Below, in pieces: positions 8,465 to 17,485 of a stretch of 64,000 nt of DNA (position 1 is its first letter; each line of letters opens with the position of its first letter). Both the position numbers and the translations under genes were made by a program. The stretch is from Allorhizobium undicola ORS 992 = ATCC 700741 (GTDB lineage: Bacteria > Pseudomonadota > Alphaproteobacteria > Rhizobiales > Rhizobiaceae), in contig NZ_JHXQ01000019.1 of assembly GCF_000621665.1 (NCBI RefSeq), positions 1 through 64,000 on the forward strand. The letters run 5' to 3'. A model generated the notes under the pieces. That model was given only the letters and a program-made list of their open reading frames with translations, searched no databases and had not been told where the DNA came from.

Positions 8465-8809
8465 TCAGTTTTCGGCCTTGACCGGTTCGCCCTTGACGCG
8501 CACCTCGGCCAGCAGGCTCTTCATGGCGCGGACCTTGACGCCTTCGGCGATTTCAACTTCGAGTTCCTTGTCGTCCACCACTTTCGTGACCTTGCCGATC
8601 AGGCCGCCGCCAAGCACCACCTGATCGCCACGACGCACGGCGTTCAGGGTTTCCTCGCGCTTTTTCATCTGTGCGCGCTGCGGACGGATCAGCAGGAAGT
8701 ACCAGATGACCATCAGGGGCACGAAAAGAATGAGCATCTCGAAGCCGGAGCCCATGCCCGTTGCCGAGGCGGCTCCCGCGTCCTGAGCGAATGCCTGCGT
8801 GATAAACAT
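8465..8809 (-). CDS. yajC: Preprotein translocase accessory subunit YajC
   Basis: A 114-residue protein with one membrane helix (about residues 23-41, FEMLILFVPLMVIWYFLLI) followed directly by the family signature RPQRAQMKKREE and a soluble domain (VRRGDQVVLGGGLIGKV). YajC associates with SecDF in the inner membrane. Length is normal. The ATG at 8809 is preceded on the coding strand by AGGAGTTTTCG, a good ribosome site. It is first in the yajC-secDF cluster and is divergent from the DUF815 ATPase gene. Confidence 0.95.
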   Translation of the reverse strand: MFITQAFAQDAGAASATGMGSGFEMLILFVPLMVIWYFLLIRPQRAQMKKREETLNAVRRGDQVVLGGGLIGKVTKVVDDKELEVEIAEGVKVRAMKSLLAEVRVKGEPVKAEN

Positions 8810-9012
8810 CGAAAACTCCTATGAAAGAGGGGGCATCAGCAGCCCTGGAACCCCATGTTTTGGAGGCCGGAATATAGTAAGGGCCGGGGTGAATGCAACA
8901 GAAACAGCGCGCACCAGTACCAAATCCCCCGCATTTAACCTTTCGGCAAGCATTCAAGCCATGATACCGGCAAATATGCACGAACACCTTTCCCAAAACT
9001 GAGAGATAAAAT

Positions 9013-9134
9013 GGCGGGCGAAGCCCCCAAAAACAGAGAAATAAAAAGGCGGGCGAAGCCCCCAAAAACAGAGAAATAAAAAGGCGGGCGAAGCCCCCAA
9101 AAACAGAGAAATAAAAAGGCGGGCGAAGCCCGCC
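9013..9134 (+). repeat. 35-bp tandem repeat, about 3.5 copies
   Basis: Units starting with GGCGGGCGAAGCCC recur at 9013, 9048, 9083 and 9118, exactly 35 bases apart and nearly identical (first unit differs only at its left edge). The last partial unit ends in CGCC, making the perfect hairpin GGCGGGC-GAA-GCCCGCC (9118-9134). That hairpin ends one base before the GGGAG ribosome site of the following ATPase gene. Likely variable in copy number between strains. Confidence 0.95.
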
Positions 9135-9145
9135 GGGAGATGGCA

Positions 9146-10021
9146 ATGACGGATCAATTGACAGAGCTTCTTTCCCAGGTCCGCAGACTGGCCGATGCCA
9201 TGGAGCGGCTGGCAGGCCCGCCACCCGTTGCCAATGACCTCACCGCGGCGGATTGCTTCGTCTGGCACCCGGCAGGGCAGCGCCTGCAACCCGTCACTCA
9301 ACCCAACCGGGTTGCTCTTTCGCTCATTCGCGGCGTGGACCATGTGCGTGATATTCTGCACGACAATACCGAGCGCTTCGCACGGGGATTTGCCGCCAAC
9401 AATGTCTTGCTTTGGGGCGCGCGCGGCATGGGAAAATCATCGCTGGTCAAGGCCGTCCATGCCGATGTGCGCCGCACGAGCGGCACGCCGCTGAAACTCG
9501 TCGAAGTGCATCGGGAAGATGTCCACTCGCTTCCCGCCCTGCTGGAATTGCTGAAGGAGAGCGGCCTCAGGGCAATCGTCTTCTGCGACGACCTTTCCTT
9601 CGACCATGACGACACCGCCTATAAATCCCTCAAGGCCGCGCTGGATGGCGGGATAGAGGGCCGCCCGGAAAATGTGCTTTTCTACGCCACCTCCAACCGG
9701 CGCCACCTCCTGCCGCGCACCATGATTGAAAACGAGCAATCCACGGCAATCAACCCCTCAGAAGCGGTTGAGGAAAAGGTCTCCCTATCGGATCGTTTCG
9801 GCCTCTGGCTCGGCTTTCACAAATGCGGGCAGGAAGATTATCTGGCGATGATCGACGGCTATGCCGCGCATTTCAACCTGCCGATCGCGGCAGAGGAACT
9901 GCACCGGCAGGCGCTGGAATGGGCAACCACCCGTGGCGGACGCTCAGGCCGGGTCGCATGGCAATATATTCAGGATGCCGCAGGCCGCCTGAACATGACC
10001 ATTGGCCGCGACAACGCCTGA
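9146..10021 (+). CDS. DUF815 family AAA-type ATPase
   Basis: A 291-residue P-loop ATPase of the DUF815 family. Walker A is GARGMGKS at residues 91-98, and the Walker B region is AIVFCDDLSF at about 143-152. ATSNRRHLLPR and SDRFGLWLGF follow as sensor and arginine-finger-like blocks of AAA proteins. I choose the ATG at 9146 because GGGAG (9135-9139) lies 6 bases ahead of it; the ATG at 9140 has no spacing. The substrate is unknown. The gene has its own upstream tandem repeat and a terminator downstream. Genes of this family often sit near yajC/secDF in rhizobia, as here. Confidence 0.88.
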   Translation: MTDQLTELLSQVRRLADAMERLAGPPPVANDLTAADCFVWHPAGQRLQPVTQPNRVALSLIRGVDHVRDILHDNTERFARGFAANNVLLWGARGMGKSSLVKAVHADVRRTSGTPLKLVEVHREDVHSLPALLELLKESGLRAIVFCDDLSFDHDDTAYKSLKAALDGGIEGRPENVLFYATSNRRHLLPRTMIENEQSTAINPSEAVEEKVSLSDRFGLWLGFHKCGQEDYLAMIDGYAAHFNLPIAAEELHRQALEWATTRGGRSGRVAWQYIQDAAGRLNMTIGRDNA

Positions 10022-10028
10022 AGCCAAA

Positions 10029-10053
10029 AAAGGCCCGGTTTCCCGAGCCTTTC
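10029..10053. terminator. Terminator between convergent ATPase and nlpD-like genes
   Basis: AAAGGC (10029-10034) pairs with GCCTTT (10047-10052), extended by CGG/CCG inside. T-rich and A-rich flanks allow function in both directions. Confidence 0.65.
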
Positions 10054-10125
10054 TGGATCTTCCTTGAGACGCACTACCTTGATCAAGGAATGTCGAAGCC
10101 TTTGACGGATGGCAAAGCCCCCATC

Positions 10126-11694
10126 CTATTCCAGGAAGGTCATGGGGTTTACCGGGGTCGCATCCTTGCGCACCTCGAAGTGCAGTGTCGGCTGGGATGC
10201 GCTGCCGCTCATGCCGGAGGTGGCGATTTGCTGACCGCGCTGCACCTTCTGGCCACGCTGCACGGAAATGGCATCGGCATGACCATAGACCGTGACCGTT
10301 CCATCGTCGTGGCGCACCAGCACCGTATTGCCCAGTTCCTTCAGGCCGTTGCCTGCATAGATCACCACACCGTTCTCGGCAGCCTTGACGGGCGTGCCGC
10401 TCGGTACGGAAATATCGATCCCGTCATTGCGCTTTCCGGCAACGTTGGCGCCGAACGGCGCAACCACCGCGCCACGAACCGGCCAGCGATATTTGCCGAT
10501 GCCGGTTGCCTCGGGCGCGGCAGCGCCCGGATCGGCGGAGGCAACCTCCGTGACGGATTTGGTCGGCTGCGCGACGGGTGCAGCCTGGCTGGTCATTTTC
10601 GCCGGTTCCGCCTTTGGCGCCACCGAAGCCGTGCTGACGGGCTCGGCAGCAGGGGCTGCCTGCCCGCCTGCCGGAATAACGAGCGTCTGGCCAACGCGAA
10701 CCGACTGACCGTTGAGATTGTTGGCAGCCTTCAACTGATCGACGCTGACGCCATTGAGTTTGGCGATCTTGGCCAGCGAATCGCCCGGCTTGACGACATA
10801 ACCGCCCGCCGGAGGCGGCGCCTTGCCATCGCCAGCGGCATTCTTGGCATTGGCGACAGCAAGATCGGCGGAGGCCTTGTCCCTGAGCTTGGGGTTATTG
10901 GGCAGAACGGCGAGCTTGTCCTCATGCTGGTCCGGCAGCGATGGCGCCTGACCGGGGGGCAGCAAGGCACCCTCCGCAGCGGCCGTGCGTGCGGGCGTGC
11001 TGCGAGCACCAAAAGTGGGGATGAGGATGGACTGGCCCGGACGCGCCGCACCGGCGGAAGAAAGGTTGTTGGCCTTGACGATTTCCTTTTCCGGCACGCC
11101 ATAGCGCTGGGAAAGCGTGGCAATGCTTTCGCCCGGCTTCAAAACCACACGCGGGGCATTTGCCGTACTCCAACCATTGCCGGATTTTTGCGGCGCGGCG
11201 GGCGCAACGGATGCACTGCTCTCGGCAAGTGCCGGTTGTGCACCATTTGCGGCCGGGAAGGACTGGGCGCTCGGCGCAACCGAAGCCACCTCATGATGGG
11301 AGCCGCGAGATGAAATCGGGCCGGTGCTTGCCGTGGAACCAGAAGGCGGCGCAAGCTCCGATTTCTGCACCGAAGGCGCAAGCGAGGCCTGCCGTGCCGG
11401 CGAATAGGTCTGCTGTGCGGAAGGATAGGGCTGCGACATGGGCTGCTGGCGCGAGCCATAGCCACGGGAAGCCGGGGCAGAATTATATCCGCCACCATCA
11501 AGATCGGCCTCGGGAACCGGGGGCGGCACATTTGCGCTCCCGGTGGAGGCGGTGGTCATCGTATCCGTGCTGGAAAAGACGCCCGCAAAGCGGTTGGAAT
11601 CCGAACTGCACCCGGTCGCGACGGTGGCCATGAGGCTGACCCAGAGCATGGGGGCAATCGGGATGCCTGATTTTTGAGACTGACGCTGACTCAT
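10126..11694 (-). CDS. nlpD: NlpD-like lipoprotein, two LysM domains and a degenerate LytM/M23 domain
   Basis: From ATG 11694 the protein has 522 residues. A lipoprotein signal ends in the lipobox VATGC at about residues 25-29. A long Ser/Pro/Ala-rich linker is followed by two LysM domains (about 181-225 and 298-342; PGESIATLSQRYG and PGDSLAKIAKLNG) and a C-terminal M23 domain (about 405-520). The zinc site is broken: NDGIDI (about 421-426) lacks the first His of HxxxD, and TLHFEVR has only one His of HxH. This matches NlpD/EnvC-type activators of cell-wall amidases rather than an active endopeptidase. It is downstream of surE-pcm, the same order as pcm-nlpD in E. coli. Confidence 0.88.
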   Translation of the reverse strand: MSQRQSQKSGIPIAPMLWVSLMATVATGCSSDSNRFAGVFSSTDTMTTASTGSANVPPPVPEADLDGGGYNSAPASRGYGSRQQPMSQPYPSAQQTYSPARQASLAPSVQKSELAPPSGSTASTGPISSRGSHHEVASVAPSAQSFPAANGAQPALAESSASVAPAAPQKSGNGWSTANAPRVVLKPGESIATLSQRYGVPEKEIVKANNLSSAGAARPGQSILIPTFGARSTPARTAAAEGALLPPGQAPSLPDQHEDKLAVLPNNPKLRDKASADLAVANAKNAAGDGKAPPPAGGYVVKPGDSLAKIAKLNGVSVDQLKAANNLNGQSVRVGQTLVIPAGGQAAPAAEPVSTASVAPKAEPAKMTSQAAPVAQPTKSVTEVASADPGAAAPEATGIGKYRWPVRGAVVAPFGANVAGKRNDGIDISVPSGTPVKAAENGVVIYAGNGLKELGNTVLVRHDDGTVTVYGHADAISVQRGQKVQRGQQIATSGMSGSASQPTLHFEVRKDATPVNPMTFLE

Positions 11695-11882
11695 GATACG
11701 ATCCACTCACGACGCAACCATTTGTAAGATGATTAAAGCGCGTTAGTGTTACCGACCGGTTAACCCGATGTATTCAAGATGAATATTTTCAAGAAAACAG
11801 ATGCTCAGACATGGCGTCTCGCAGCCGCGAAGGCCCATGGATGCGGGGTTTTCGGCGGTGCAAAAAAGTTAAAGCTTCACCA

Positions 11883-12536
11883 TCACAGGAAGGCGGCAAT
11901 CCGGGGAACGAGCGGCAGATAGGGAACTTCGAAAAGATCCTCACGGTCGAATCGGCTACCGGTGCGTGTCAGCCGCACCATCACGCAGCGCTCATCATCC
12001 AGCATGATGGGAGCCAGCAAAACGCCATTATGCACGAGCTGTTCGGTAAAGGCGCGCGGGATGGCAGGAAAGGCGCCGGTCACGATGATTCGGTCGAAGG
12101 TTCCCTCGCCCGGCAGCCCTCCGGAGCCGTCCCCATGCCGCAGAACGACGTTGCGAAGGCCGAAATTGTCAAGTCGCACCTGCGCTTCCGCCACCAGCGT
12201 GCGATACCGTTCGATGGAAACGACACGTTCGGCAAGCCGGCCCAGAACTGCCGTCATGAAGCCGCTGCCGGTCCCGACCTCCAGCACGCGGTGCGTAGGC
12301 TCCACCCGCAACCTCTCGATCAGCCGGACGGCAAGATCGGCGCCCTCCATATAGGCGCCGCAGTCTATAGGAATGCTGCGGCTGGAATAGGCATGTTCGG
12401 CCAGATGCGGCACCACGAAACGCGAACGCGGCGTCTGCTCCACCGCCGTCAGGATGTTGATATTGGAAATGCCCTCGGCCCGCAGCCGCAGCATAAGGGC
12501 AGCAAAGCCCTCTCTTTCAAGCATGGCTGTTTTCAC
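11883..12536 (-). CDS. pcm: Protein-L-isoaspartate O-methyltransferase
   Basis: A 217-residue SAM-dependent enzyme that methylates isoaspartyl residues in damaged proteins and starts their repair. The SAM site is VLEVGTGSGFMTAVLGRLA (about residues 80-98), preceded by the family region HAYSSRSIPIDCGAYM and followed by VSIERY. The start at 12536 lies three bases after the surE stop, and the nlpD-like gene follows. The surE-pcm-nlpD order is conserved widely in proteobacteria, which supports the call. A second, more distant pcm-like gene lies at 35955. Confidence 0.93.
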   Translation of the reverse strand: MKTAMLEREGFAALMLRLRAEGISNINILTAVEQTPRSRFVVPHLAEHAYSSRSIPIDCGAYMEGADLAVRLIERLRVEPTHRVLEVGTGSGFMTAVLGRLAERVVSIERYRTLVAEAQVRLDNFGLRNVVLRHGDGSGGLPGEGTFDRIIVTGAFPAIPRAFTEQLVHNGVLLAPIMLDDERCVMVRLTRTGSRFDREDLFEVPYLPLVPRIAAFL

Positions 12537-12539
12537 GAC

Positions 12540-13301
12540 TCACCCCGCAAACAAGGTGGATTTCAGCCTATCCTGAAGACTGTAGTCGGTCATATCAAGC
12601 TTGAGCGGCGTCACGGATATGCGCTTGTCGCGCAATGCGCGAATATCGGTGCCCGGATCAAACGCGCCCTTGCGGTCGCCAAAGCGAAGCCAGAAATAGG
12701 GAAGACCACGCGCATCCTGCCGCTCTTCGACGCTCAGGCCGAATTCCAGCTTGCCTTGCGCCGTCACATCAACGCCCGAAACGGCATCGGGCGCACAATC
12801 GGGAAAATTCAGATTGAGAAAACTTCCCGGCGGCATTTCCACCGCCATCAGCCTGGTGATGAGGCCGGGTGCGTGGGCTTCGGCCACCTCCCAGGGAATG
12901 ATCCGCTCGCCGTCATAGTGATAGGCCTGGCTGAGAGCAAAGGAACGCACACCGTGAACCGTTCCTTCGATCGCCCCGGCCACCGTGCCGGAATAGGTGA
13001 CGTCATCGGCGACATTGGCACCGGCATTGACGCCCGACAGAATGACATCCGGCATGGCTGGCAGGATGTTGCGGATGGCCATAATGACGCAATCGGTCGG
13101 CGTGCCGCGCAAGGCAAACCGCTTCTCGTCAATCTGGCGAAGCCGCAAGGGTTCCGAAAGCGTCAGAGAATGGGCAAGGCCACTCTGGTCACGCTCGGGC
13201 GCAACAATCCACACATCGTCCGAAAGGCTCCGCGCAATCCGCTCCAGAACGGCCAAGCCCTCCGCATGGATGCCGTCATCATTCGTCAGCAGAATACGCA
13301 T
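12540..13301 (-). CDS. surE: 5'/3'-nucleotidase SurE
   Basis: A 253-residue metal-dependent nucleotidase acting on nucleoside monophosphates in stress and stationary phase. The N-terminal metal motif [15 protein letters not shown] (residues 2-16) and [20 protein letters not shown] (about 94-113) are the SurE signatures. The start ATG at 13301 begins the protein MRILLTNDD. It lies 25 bases after serS on the same strand and 3 bases before pcm, so serS-surE-pcm-nlpD are likely one transcript. Confidence 0.95.
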   Translation of the reverse strand: MRILLTNDDGIHAEGLAVLERIARSLSDDVWIVAPERDQSGLAHSLTLSEPLRLRQIDEKRFALRGTPTDCVIMAIRNILPAMPDVILSGVNAGANVADDVTYSGTVAGAIEGTVHGVRSFALSQAYHYDGERIIPWEVAEAHAPGLITRLMAVEMPPGSFLNLNFPDCAPDAVSGVDVTAQGKLEFGLSVEERQDARGLPYFWLRFGDRKGAFDPGTDIRALRDKRISVTPLKLDMTDYSLQDRLKSTLFAG

Positions 13302-13326
13302 ACTCGCCCCTTGCCGCTTGGCCTTG

Positions 13327-14610
13327 TCAGGCCGCTTTCTCTATCCTCGTCAGCCCGCCCATATAGGGCAGGAGAACATCAGGAATAGTGACGGAGCCGT
13401 CTTCGTTCAGATAGTTTTCCAGAACGGCAATCAGGCAGCGGCCAACCGCCGTTCCGGAACCGTTCAGCGTATGAACAAAGGTGGTACCCTTGCCATCGCG
13501 ATTGCGGTAGCGCGCATTCATGCGCCGCCCCTGGAAATCGCCACAGACCGAGCAGGAGGAAATTTCGCGATAGGTCTTCTGCCCCGGCAACCAGACTTCG
13601 AGATCATAGGTCTTGCGGGCTCCAAAGCCCATATCGCCGCTGCACAGCGTCATGGTGCGGAAATGCAGGCCGAGGCGCTTGAGAACCTCCTCGGCGCAGG
13701 CGGTCATGCGCTCATGCTCGGCCACCGCACTTTCCGCATCCGTGATCGACACCAGTTCGCATTTCCAGAACTGATGCTGGCGCAACATGCCCCGCGTGTC
13801 GCGCCCGGCAGAACCGGCTTCCGAGCGGAAGGATGGCGTCAGCGCGGTGAAGCGCAGCGGCAGCTTGTCCTGCTCCAGGATCTCCCCGGAAACGAGATTG
13901 GTCAGCGTGACTTCAGCCGTGGGAATGAGCCAGCGGCCATCCGTGGTCTTGAACAGGTCCTCGGAAAACTTCGGTAACTGTCCGGTGCCATACATGGCCT
14001 CATCACGCACCATCAGCGGCGAGGAAACCTCCGTATATCCGTGCTCGCCGGTATGCAGGTCGAGCATGAATTGTCCAAGCGCGCGTTCCAGCCGGGCGAG
14101 CGGGCCAGTCAGCACCGTGAAGCGTGCGCCGGAAAGCCGGGCCGCGCGCTCGAAATCCATATAGCCCAGCGCCTCGCCGATTTCGTAATGCTCTTTCGGC
14201 TCATGGGTCCAACCGGGCTTTTCGCCAACCACACGGGCAACCACATTATCATTTTCGTCGCGGCCGACCGGCACGTCATCGAACGGAATATTGGGAATGC
14301 GCGAGAGCGCATCGGCAAGCTCCGCCGTCAGGGCGCTTTCCTCAGCCTCGCGGGCTGGCAGGCTTTCCTTCAGCACAGCCATTTCGGCCTTCAGCCTGTC
14401 GGCAAGCTCACTGTTCTTCTGCGCCATCGCCGCACCGATTTCCTTCGATGCGGCATTGCGGCGCGATTGCATGTCCTGCATGGCCTGCACCACGGAACGG
14501 CGGCGCTCATCCAGTGCAATCAGGCTGGCGGAGAGCGGCTCGGCGCCACGCTTTGCCAGCGCCTGATCGAGAGCCTCGGGATTGTCGCGGATCCATTTGA
14601 TGTCGAGCAT
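13327..14610 (-). CDS. serS: Seryl-tRNA synthetase
   Basis: A 427-residue class II synthetase charging tRNA-Ser. The N-terminal coiled coil (about residues 30-100, with [17 protein letters not shown]) binds the tRNA long arm. Class II motifs are visible as [21 protein letters not shown] and [19 protein letters not shown]. The start is the ATG at 14610 ([14 protein letters not shown]), standard for the family; the open frame extends upstream only by chance. It follows tatC by about 90 bases. Confidence 0.96.
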   Translation of the reverse strand: MLDIKWIRDNPEALDQALAKRGAEPLSASLIALDERRRSVVQAMQDMQSRRNAASKEIGAAMAQKNSELADRLKAEMAVLKESLPAREAEESALTAELADALSRIPNIPFDDVPVGRDENDNVVARVVGEKPGWTHEPKEHYEIGEALGYMDFERAARLSGARFTVLTGPLARLERALGQFMLDLHTGEHGYTEVSSPLMVRDEAMYGTGQLPKFSEDLFKTTDGRWLIPTAEVTLTNLVSGEILEQDKLPLRFTALTPSFRSEAGSAGRDTRGMLRQHQFWKCELVSITDAESAVAEHERMTACAEEVLKRLGLHFRTMTLCSGDMGFGARKTYDLEVWLPGQKTYREISSCSVCGDFQGRRMNARYRNRDGKGTTFVHTLNGSGTAVGRCLIAVLENYLNEDGSVTIPDVLLPYMGGLTRIEKAA

Positions 14611-14698
14611 GGTCGTTCCAGATCGGTTGTAAGCAAAAACGGCAGACCGCCCGGATTGGCCCGCCATCTCCGAAGACTGGCGGCCATCCGCTGCGCAA

Positions 14699-15511
14699 TC
14701 AATCGCGCTCGGCAAGCTCCGTGGACGCAGCTTCCGCCGCCTTCGCACGATCGCGCTCCACGAGTCGCGCCGCGTAGATCGAAACCTCGTAGAGAATGAT
14801 GGTAGGCAGCGCAAGACCGATCTGCGACATCGGATCGGGCGGCGTCAGCACCGCGGCAACGATAAAGGCAACGACAATGAAATATTTGCGCTTTTCCGCC
14901 AGCCACTTGCTGTCGATAATGCCGACGCGCGCCAGAAGCGTGGTGACGACGGGAAGCTGGAAAACCAGCCCGAAAGCAAAAACCAGCGACATGATGAGGC
15001 TGAGATATTCCGAAACCTTCGGCATCAGCGAGATTGCCACATCGCCCTCGCCCGGCGCCTGCTGCATGGCCAGAAAGAACCACATGACCATGGGCGTGAA
15101 GAAGAAATAGACAAGCGCCGCCCCCATCAGAAACAGAATGGGAGAAGCCACCAGAAAGGGCAGAAAGGCCTGCCGCTCGTTCTTGTAGAGACCGGGGGCC
15201 ACGAATTTATAAATCTGTGCCGCAATCACCGGGAAGGCAATGACCATGGCGGAGAACATGGCAACCTTGACCTGGGTGAAGAAGAATTCCTGCGGCGCCG
15301 TGTAGATCAGCTCCGCCTTCGCCACGTCGAGATGGGCCCAGACCACCGCCCACTTGTAGGGAATGACCAGAAGGTTGAAGAGGTGCTTGGCAAAGAAGAA
15401 GCAGACTATGAAGGCGACGAAAAATGCAGCAAGCGACCAGATGAGCCGCGTGCGCAATTCCATCAGATGCTCGACCAGCGGCTGCGGCTTGTCTTCAATC
15501 TCGTCACTCAT
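14699..15511 (-). CDS. tatC: Twin-arginine translocase subunit TatC
   Basis: A 270-residue polytopic membrane protein with six hydrophobic segments. TatC binds the twin-arginine signal peptide and forms the translocase core. Family motifs are [16 protein letters not shown] at residues 13-28 and [10 protein letters not shown] at about 170-179. The start ATG at 15511 overlaps the tatB stop by four bases (ATGA). The order tatA-tatB-tatC is complete. Confidence 0.96.
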   Translation of the reverse strand: MSDEIEDKPQPLVEHLMELRTRLIWSLAAFFVAFIVCFFFAKHLFNLLVIPYKWAVVWAHLDVAKAELIYTAPQEFFFTQVKVAMFSAMVIAFPVIAAQIYKFVAPGLYKNERQAFLPFLVASPILFLMGAALVYFFFTPMVMWFFLAMQQAPGEGDVAISLMPKVSEYLSLIMSLVFAFGLVFQLPVVTTLLARVGIIDSKWLAEKRKYFIVVAFIVAAVLTPPDPMSQIGLALPTIILYEVSIYAARLVERDRAKAAEAASTELAERD

Positions 15512-16287
15512 GCGTCATCCTTGTTGCCAGCCGGCTTCTTCCTGACGGATTTCTTTTTAGGGGTGATGACCTCGCCTTCGGACAGCACGGTTTTACCTGC
15601 CTCAAGACCCGCACGCGGCTTGCGTGGCTTGGCGGGTTTAAGCGCCACGTCACTGCCGCCAGTCGTCTTTTCGCCAGCCTTGCGGGGTTTGGCGGCCTTG
15701 GCCTTTACGGCCACGCCCCCCTCTTCGGCTGCCGCCTTCTTCCGGCGGGTGGCTTGCGGCTTTGCAACGGGGGCTGCGGCATCGATCGGCGCAGGCTGAG
15801 CGGCAACCGCGGTACTTTGAGAGGGCGCGCCTTGCAAAGGCACCGCTGCGGCGGGTTTTGCAGCGGAAAGCGGATCGGATGCAGCGACCGGCGCAAGCGG
15901 CGGCACATCATCGGCGGTCATCGGCAAAAGCCCGTCCAGCGGACTTTCCACCACCCTGCCCTCATCCACGGGAAAAGCTGGAGAGTGAGTCGATTTCTGC
16001 AAATCGGCCTTCAACTCTTCGCCAATCTCGCGCAGCGGGCTGATCGCTTCACGCAGAGCATTGGCCGGATGAAACCGCTGCACGTCGCCAATCGTGCGCC
16101 CGACATCTTCCAGTTCGCTCTCGCGCAAAGCTTCCTCGAACTGGGCGCGAAATTCGCCCGCGGTGCGGCGCAATCGCGACGTCATCTTGCCAAAGGCCCG
16201 CAACATGGGCGGCAAATCCTTGGGGCCGACAACCACGATCATCACGACCGCGATGACCAGCAGTTCGCTCCAGCCAATATCAAGCAT
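15508..16287 (-). CDS. tatB: Sec-independent translocase subunit TatB, with long Ala/Lys/Pro tail
   Basis: The N-terminus MLDIGWSELLVIAVVMIVVVGPKDLP is the TatB membrane helix and hinge, followed by an amphipathic helix (MLRAFGKMTSRLRRTAGEF). From about residue 90 the protein is a low-complexity Ala/Pro/Lys-rich tail with basic KPRK-type repeats, about 170 residues, making it longer (259 aa) than the ~170 aa E. coli protein; such tails are usual in rhizobia. The second of two ATGs (16287) is preferred because GGGAG lies 7 bases ahead. It presents substrates to TatC. Confidence 0.93.
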   Translation of the reverse strand: MLDIGWSELLVIAVVMIVVVGPKDLPPMLRAFGKMTSRLRRTAGEFRAQFEEALRESELEDVGRTIGDVQRFHPANALREAISPLREIGEELKADLQKSTHSPAFPVDEGRVVESPLDGLLPMTADDVPPLAPVAASDPLSAAKPAAAVPLQGAPSQSTAVAAQPAPIDAAAPVAKPQATRRKKAAAEEGGVAVKAKAAKPRKAGEKTTGGSDVALKPAKPRKPRAGLEAGKTVLSEGEVITPKKKSVRKKPAGNKDDA

Positions 16288-16426
16288 CATCAGGCTCCCG
16301 GCACGGGCTCATTCTCACGGCCACAGATGGGCTCACGGCGTCGGATCGGGAAACGGCAGGCCATGACGGGCCGCGCCAGCACCCGGCGCACACAGCCTGC
16401 CTCGGCAAACTGTGGCCCGCTTCCGC

Positions 16427-16621
16427 TTACTTGTTGTCTTCAGCCTTGTGATCGACGGTCTTGGCGGACTGCTCGGTCTTGTCCTCATCCGCCATGCCCT
16501 GCTTGAAGCTTTTGATGCCCTTGGCAACATCGCCCATCAGTTCCGGAATCTTGCCGCGCCCGAACAACAACAGCACGATCACCAGAACGATCAGCCAATG
16601 CCACATACTGAAAGAACCCAT
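16427..16621 (-). CDS. tatA: Sec-independent translocase subunit TatA
   Basis: A 64-residue pore-forming Tat subunit: one membrane helix ([16 protein letters not shown], residues 6-21), hinge [11 protein letters not shown] and amphipathic helix [12 protein letters not shown], then a short charged tail. GGAG lies upstream of ATG 16621. First gene of tatABC, about 155 bases after scpB; the 137-base gap to tatB holds no gene. Confidence 0.94.
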   Translation of the reverse strand: MGSFSMWHWLIVLVIVLLLFGRGKIPELMGDVAKGIKSFKQGMADEDKTEQSAKTVDHKAEDNK

Positions 16622-16777
16622 GGGTCCAGCTCCTTATTTGTATCATTTCGATGTAAGACGTTTATGCGCCTTTTTCAAACTGCAAATTCCCTCTCAGGCC
16701 GGTCAGACCTACTGCCCACAGAAGTTTGACCGCAGAATATGCCGCCATGCCCGAATTGGCCGCTGCACACCTTGCCG

Positions 16778-17485
16778 CTATCCCTCATCGCGCGGAGCGA
16801 GAAGGCCGAGTTCCTCGAGATCCAGCTGGGTAATCGGATCCTCATCCGCAGAGAGTGCGTCGCCATCGCCGGGCATGGGAACATGAAAATTCGGCGGGAT
16901 ACGGCCCGAGAGCAGCCCCGCCCCTTTCAATTCCTCAAGGCCCGGCAAATCGCGCAGTTCCTCCAGCCCGAAATGATCGAGAAAATCGCGCGTCGTGCCG
17001 AAAGTAACAGGCCTTCCCGGCGTGCGGCGTCGCCCGCGAAACCGCACCCAGCCCGCCTCCAGCAACACATCGATCGAGCCCTTGGACGTTTGCACGCCGC
17101 GAATATCCTCGATCTCCGCCCGCGTCACCGGCTGATGATAGGCAATGATGGCCAAAACCTCCAGCGCCGCACGCGAAAGCTTCTTCACTTCCATGTCATC
17201 CTTGCGGATGGCAAAGGAAAGGTCAGCGGCCGTGCGGAAGGCCCAGTGGTCGTCCACCCGCACCAGATTGACGCCACGCGGCGCATAATGGCGCTGCAAT
17301 TGCGAAAGAATCGGCCCCGGCTCCACCCCCTTGGGCAGGCGCTCCGCCAGAAAGGTTTCCGAGACGGGTGCGGCGGATGCAAAGATCAGCGCTTCCACGA
17401 TACGCAGCGCCTCGCGCTGGCGTAAATCGTCAAGCGGCGCCTCTTCGGCGGTGAACAGTCCGGGATCGTCTTCCTGCCGTGTCAT
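16778..17485 (-). CDS. scpB: Segregation and condensation protein B
   Basis: A 235-residue winged-helix protein that pairs with ScpA and SMC in chromosome condensation. The family core is visible as EALIFASAAPVSETFLAERLP, ALEVLAIIAYHQPVTRAEIEDIRGV and FGTTRDFLDHFGLEELRDLP. The start overlaps the scpA stop by four bases (ATGA), so translation is coupled. An acidic C-terminal tail (DGDALSADEDPI) is extra to the domain. Confidence 0.94.
   Translation of the reverse strand: MTRQEDDPGLFTAEEAPLDDLRQREALRIVEALIFASAAPVSETFLAERLPKGVEPGPILSQLQRHYAPRGVNLVRVDDHWAFRTAADLSFAIRKDDMEVKKLSRAALEVLAIIAYHQPVTRAEIEDIRGVQTSKGSIDVLLEAGWVRFRGRRRTPGRPVTFGTTRDFLDHFGLEELRDLPGLEELKGAGLLSGRIPPNFHVPMPGDGDALSADEDPITQLDLEELGLLAPRDEG

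Noticed and set aside
9013-9134. Possible CRISPR array
   Set aside because: The units are contiguous with no unique spacers, so it is a simple tandem repeat. The same holds for 58103-58287.
8553-9361. Minus-strand frames with the repeated peptide FARLFISLFLGASPAF
   Set aside because: The period is 35 bases, not a multiple of 3, so the repeated peptide shifts frame; it is only the tandem repeat translated.
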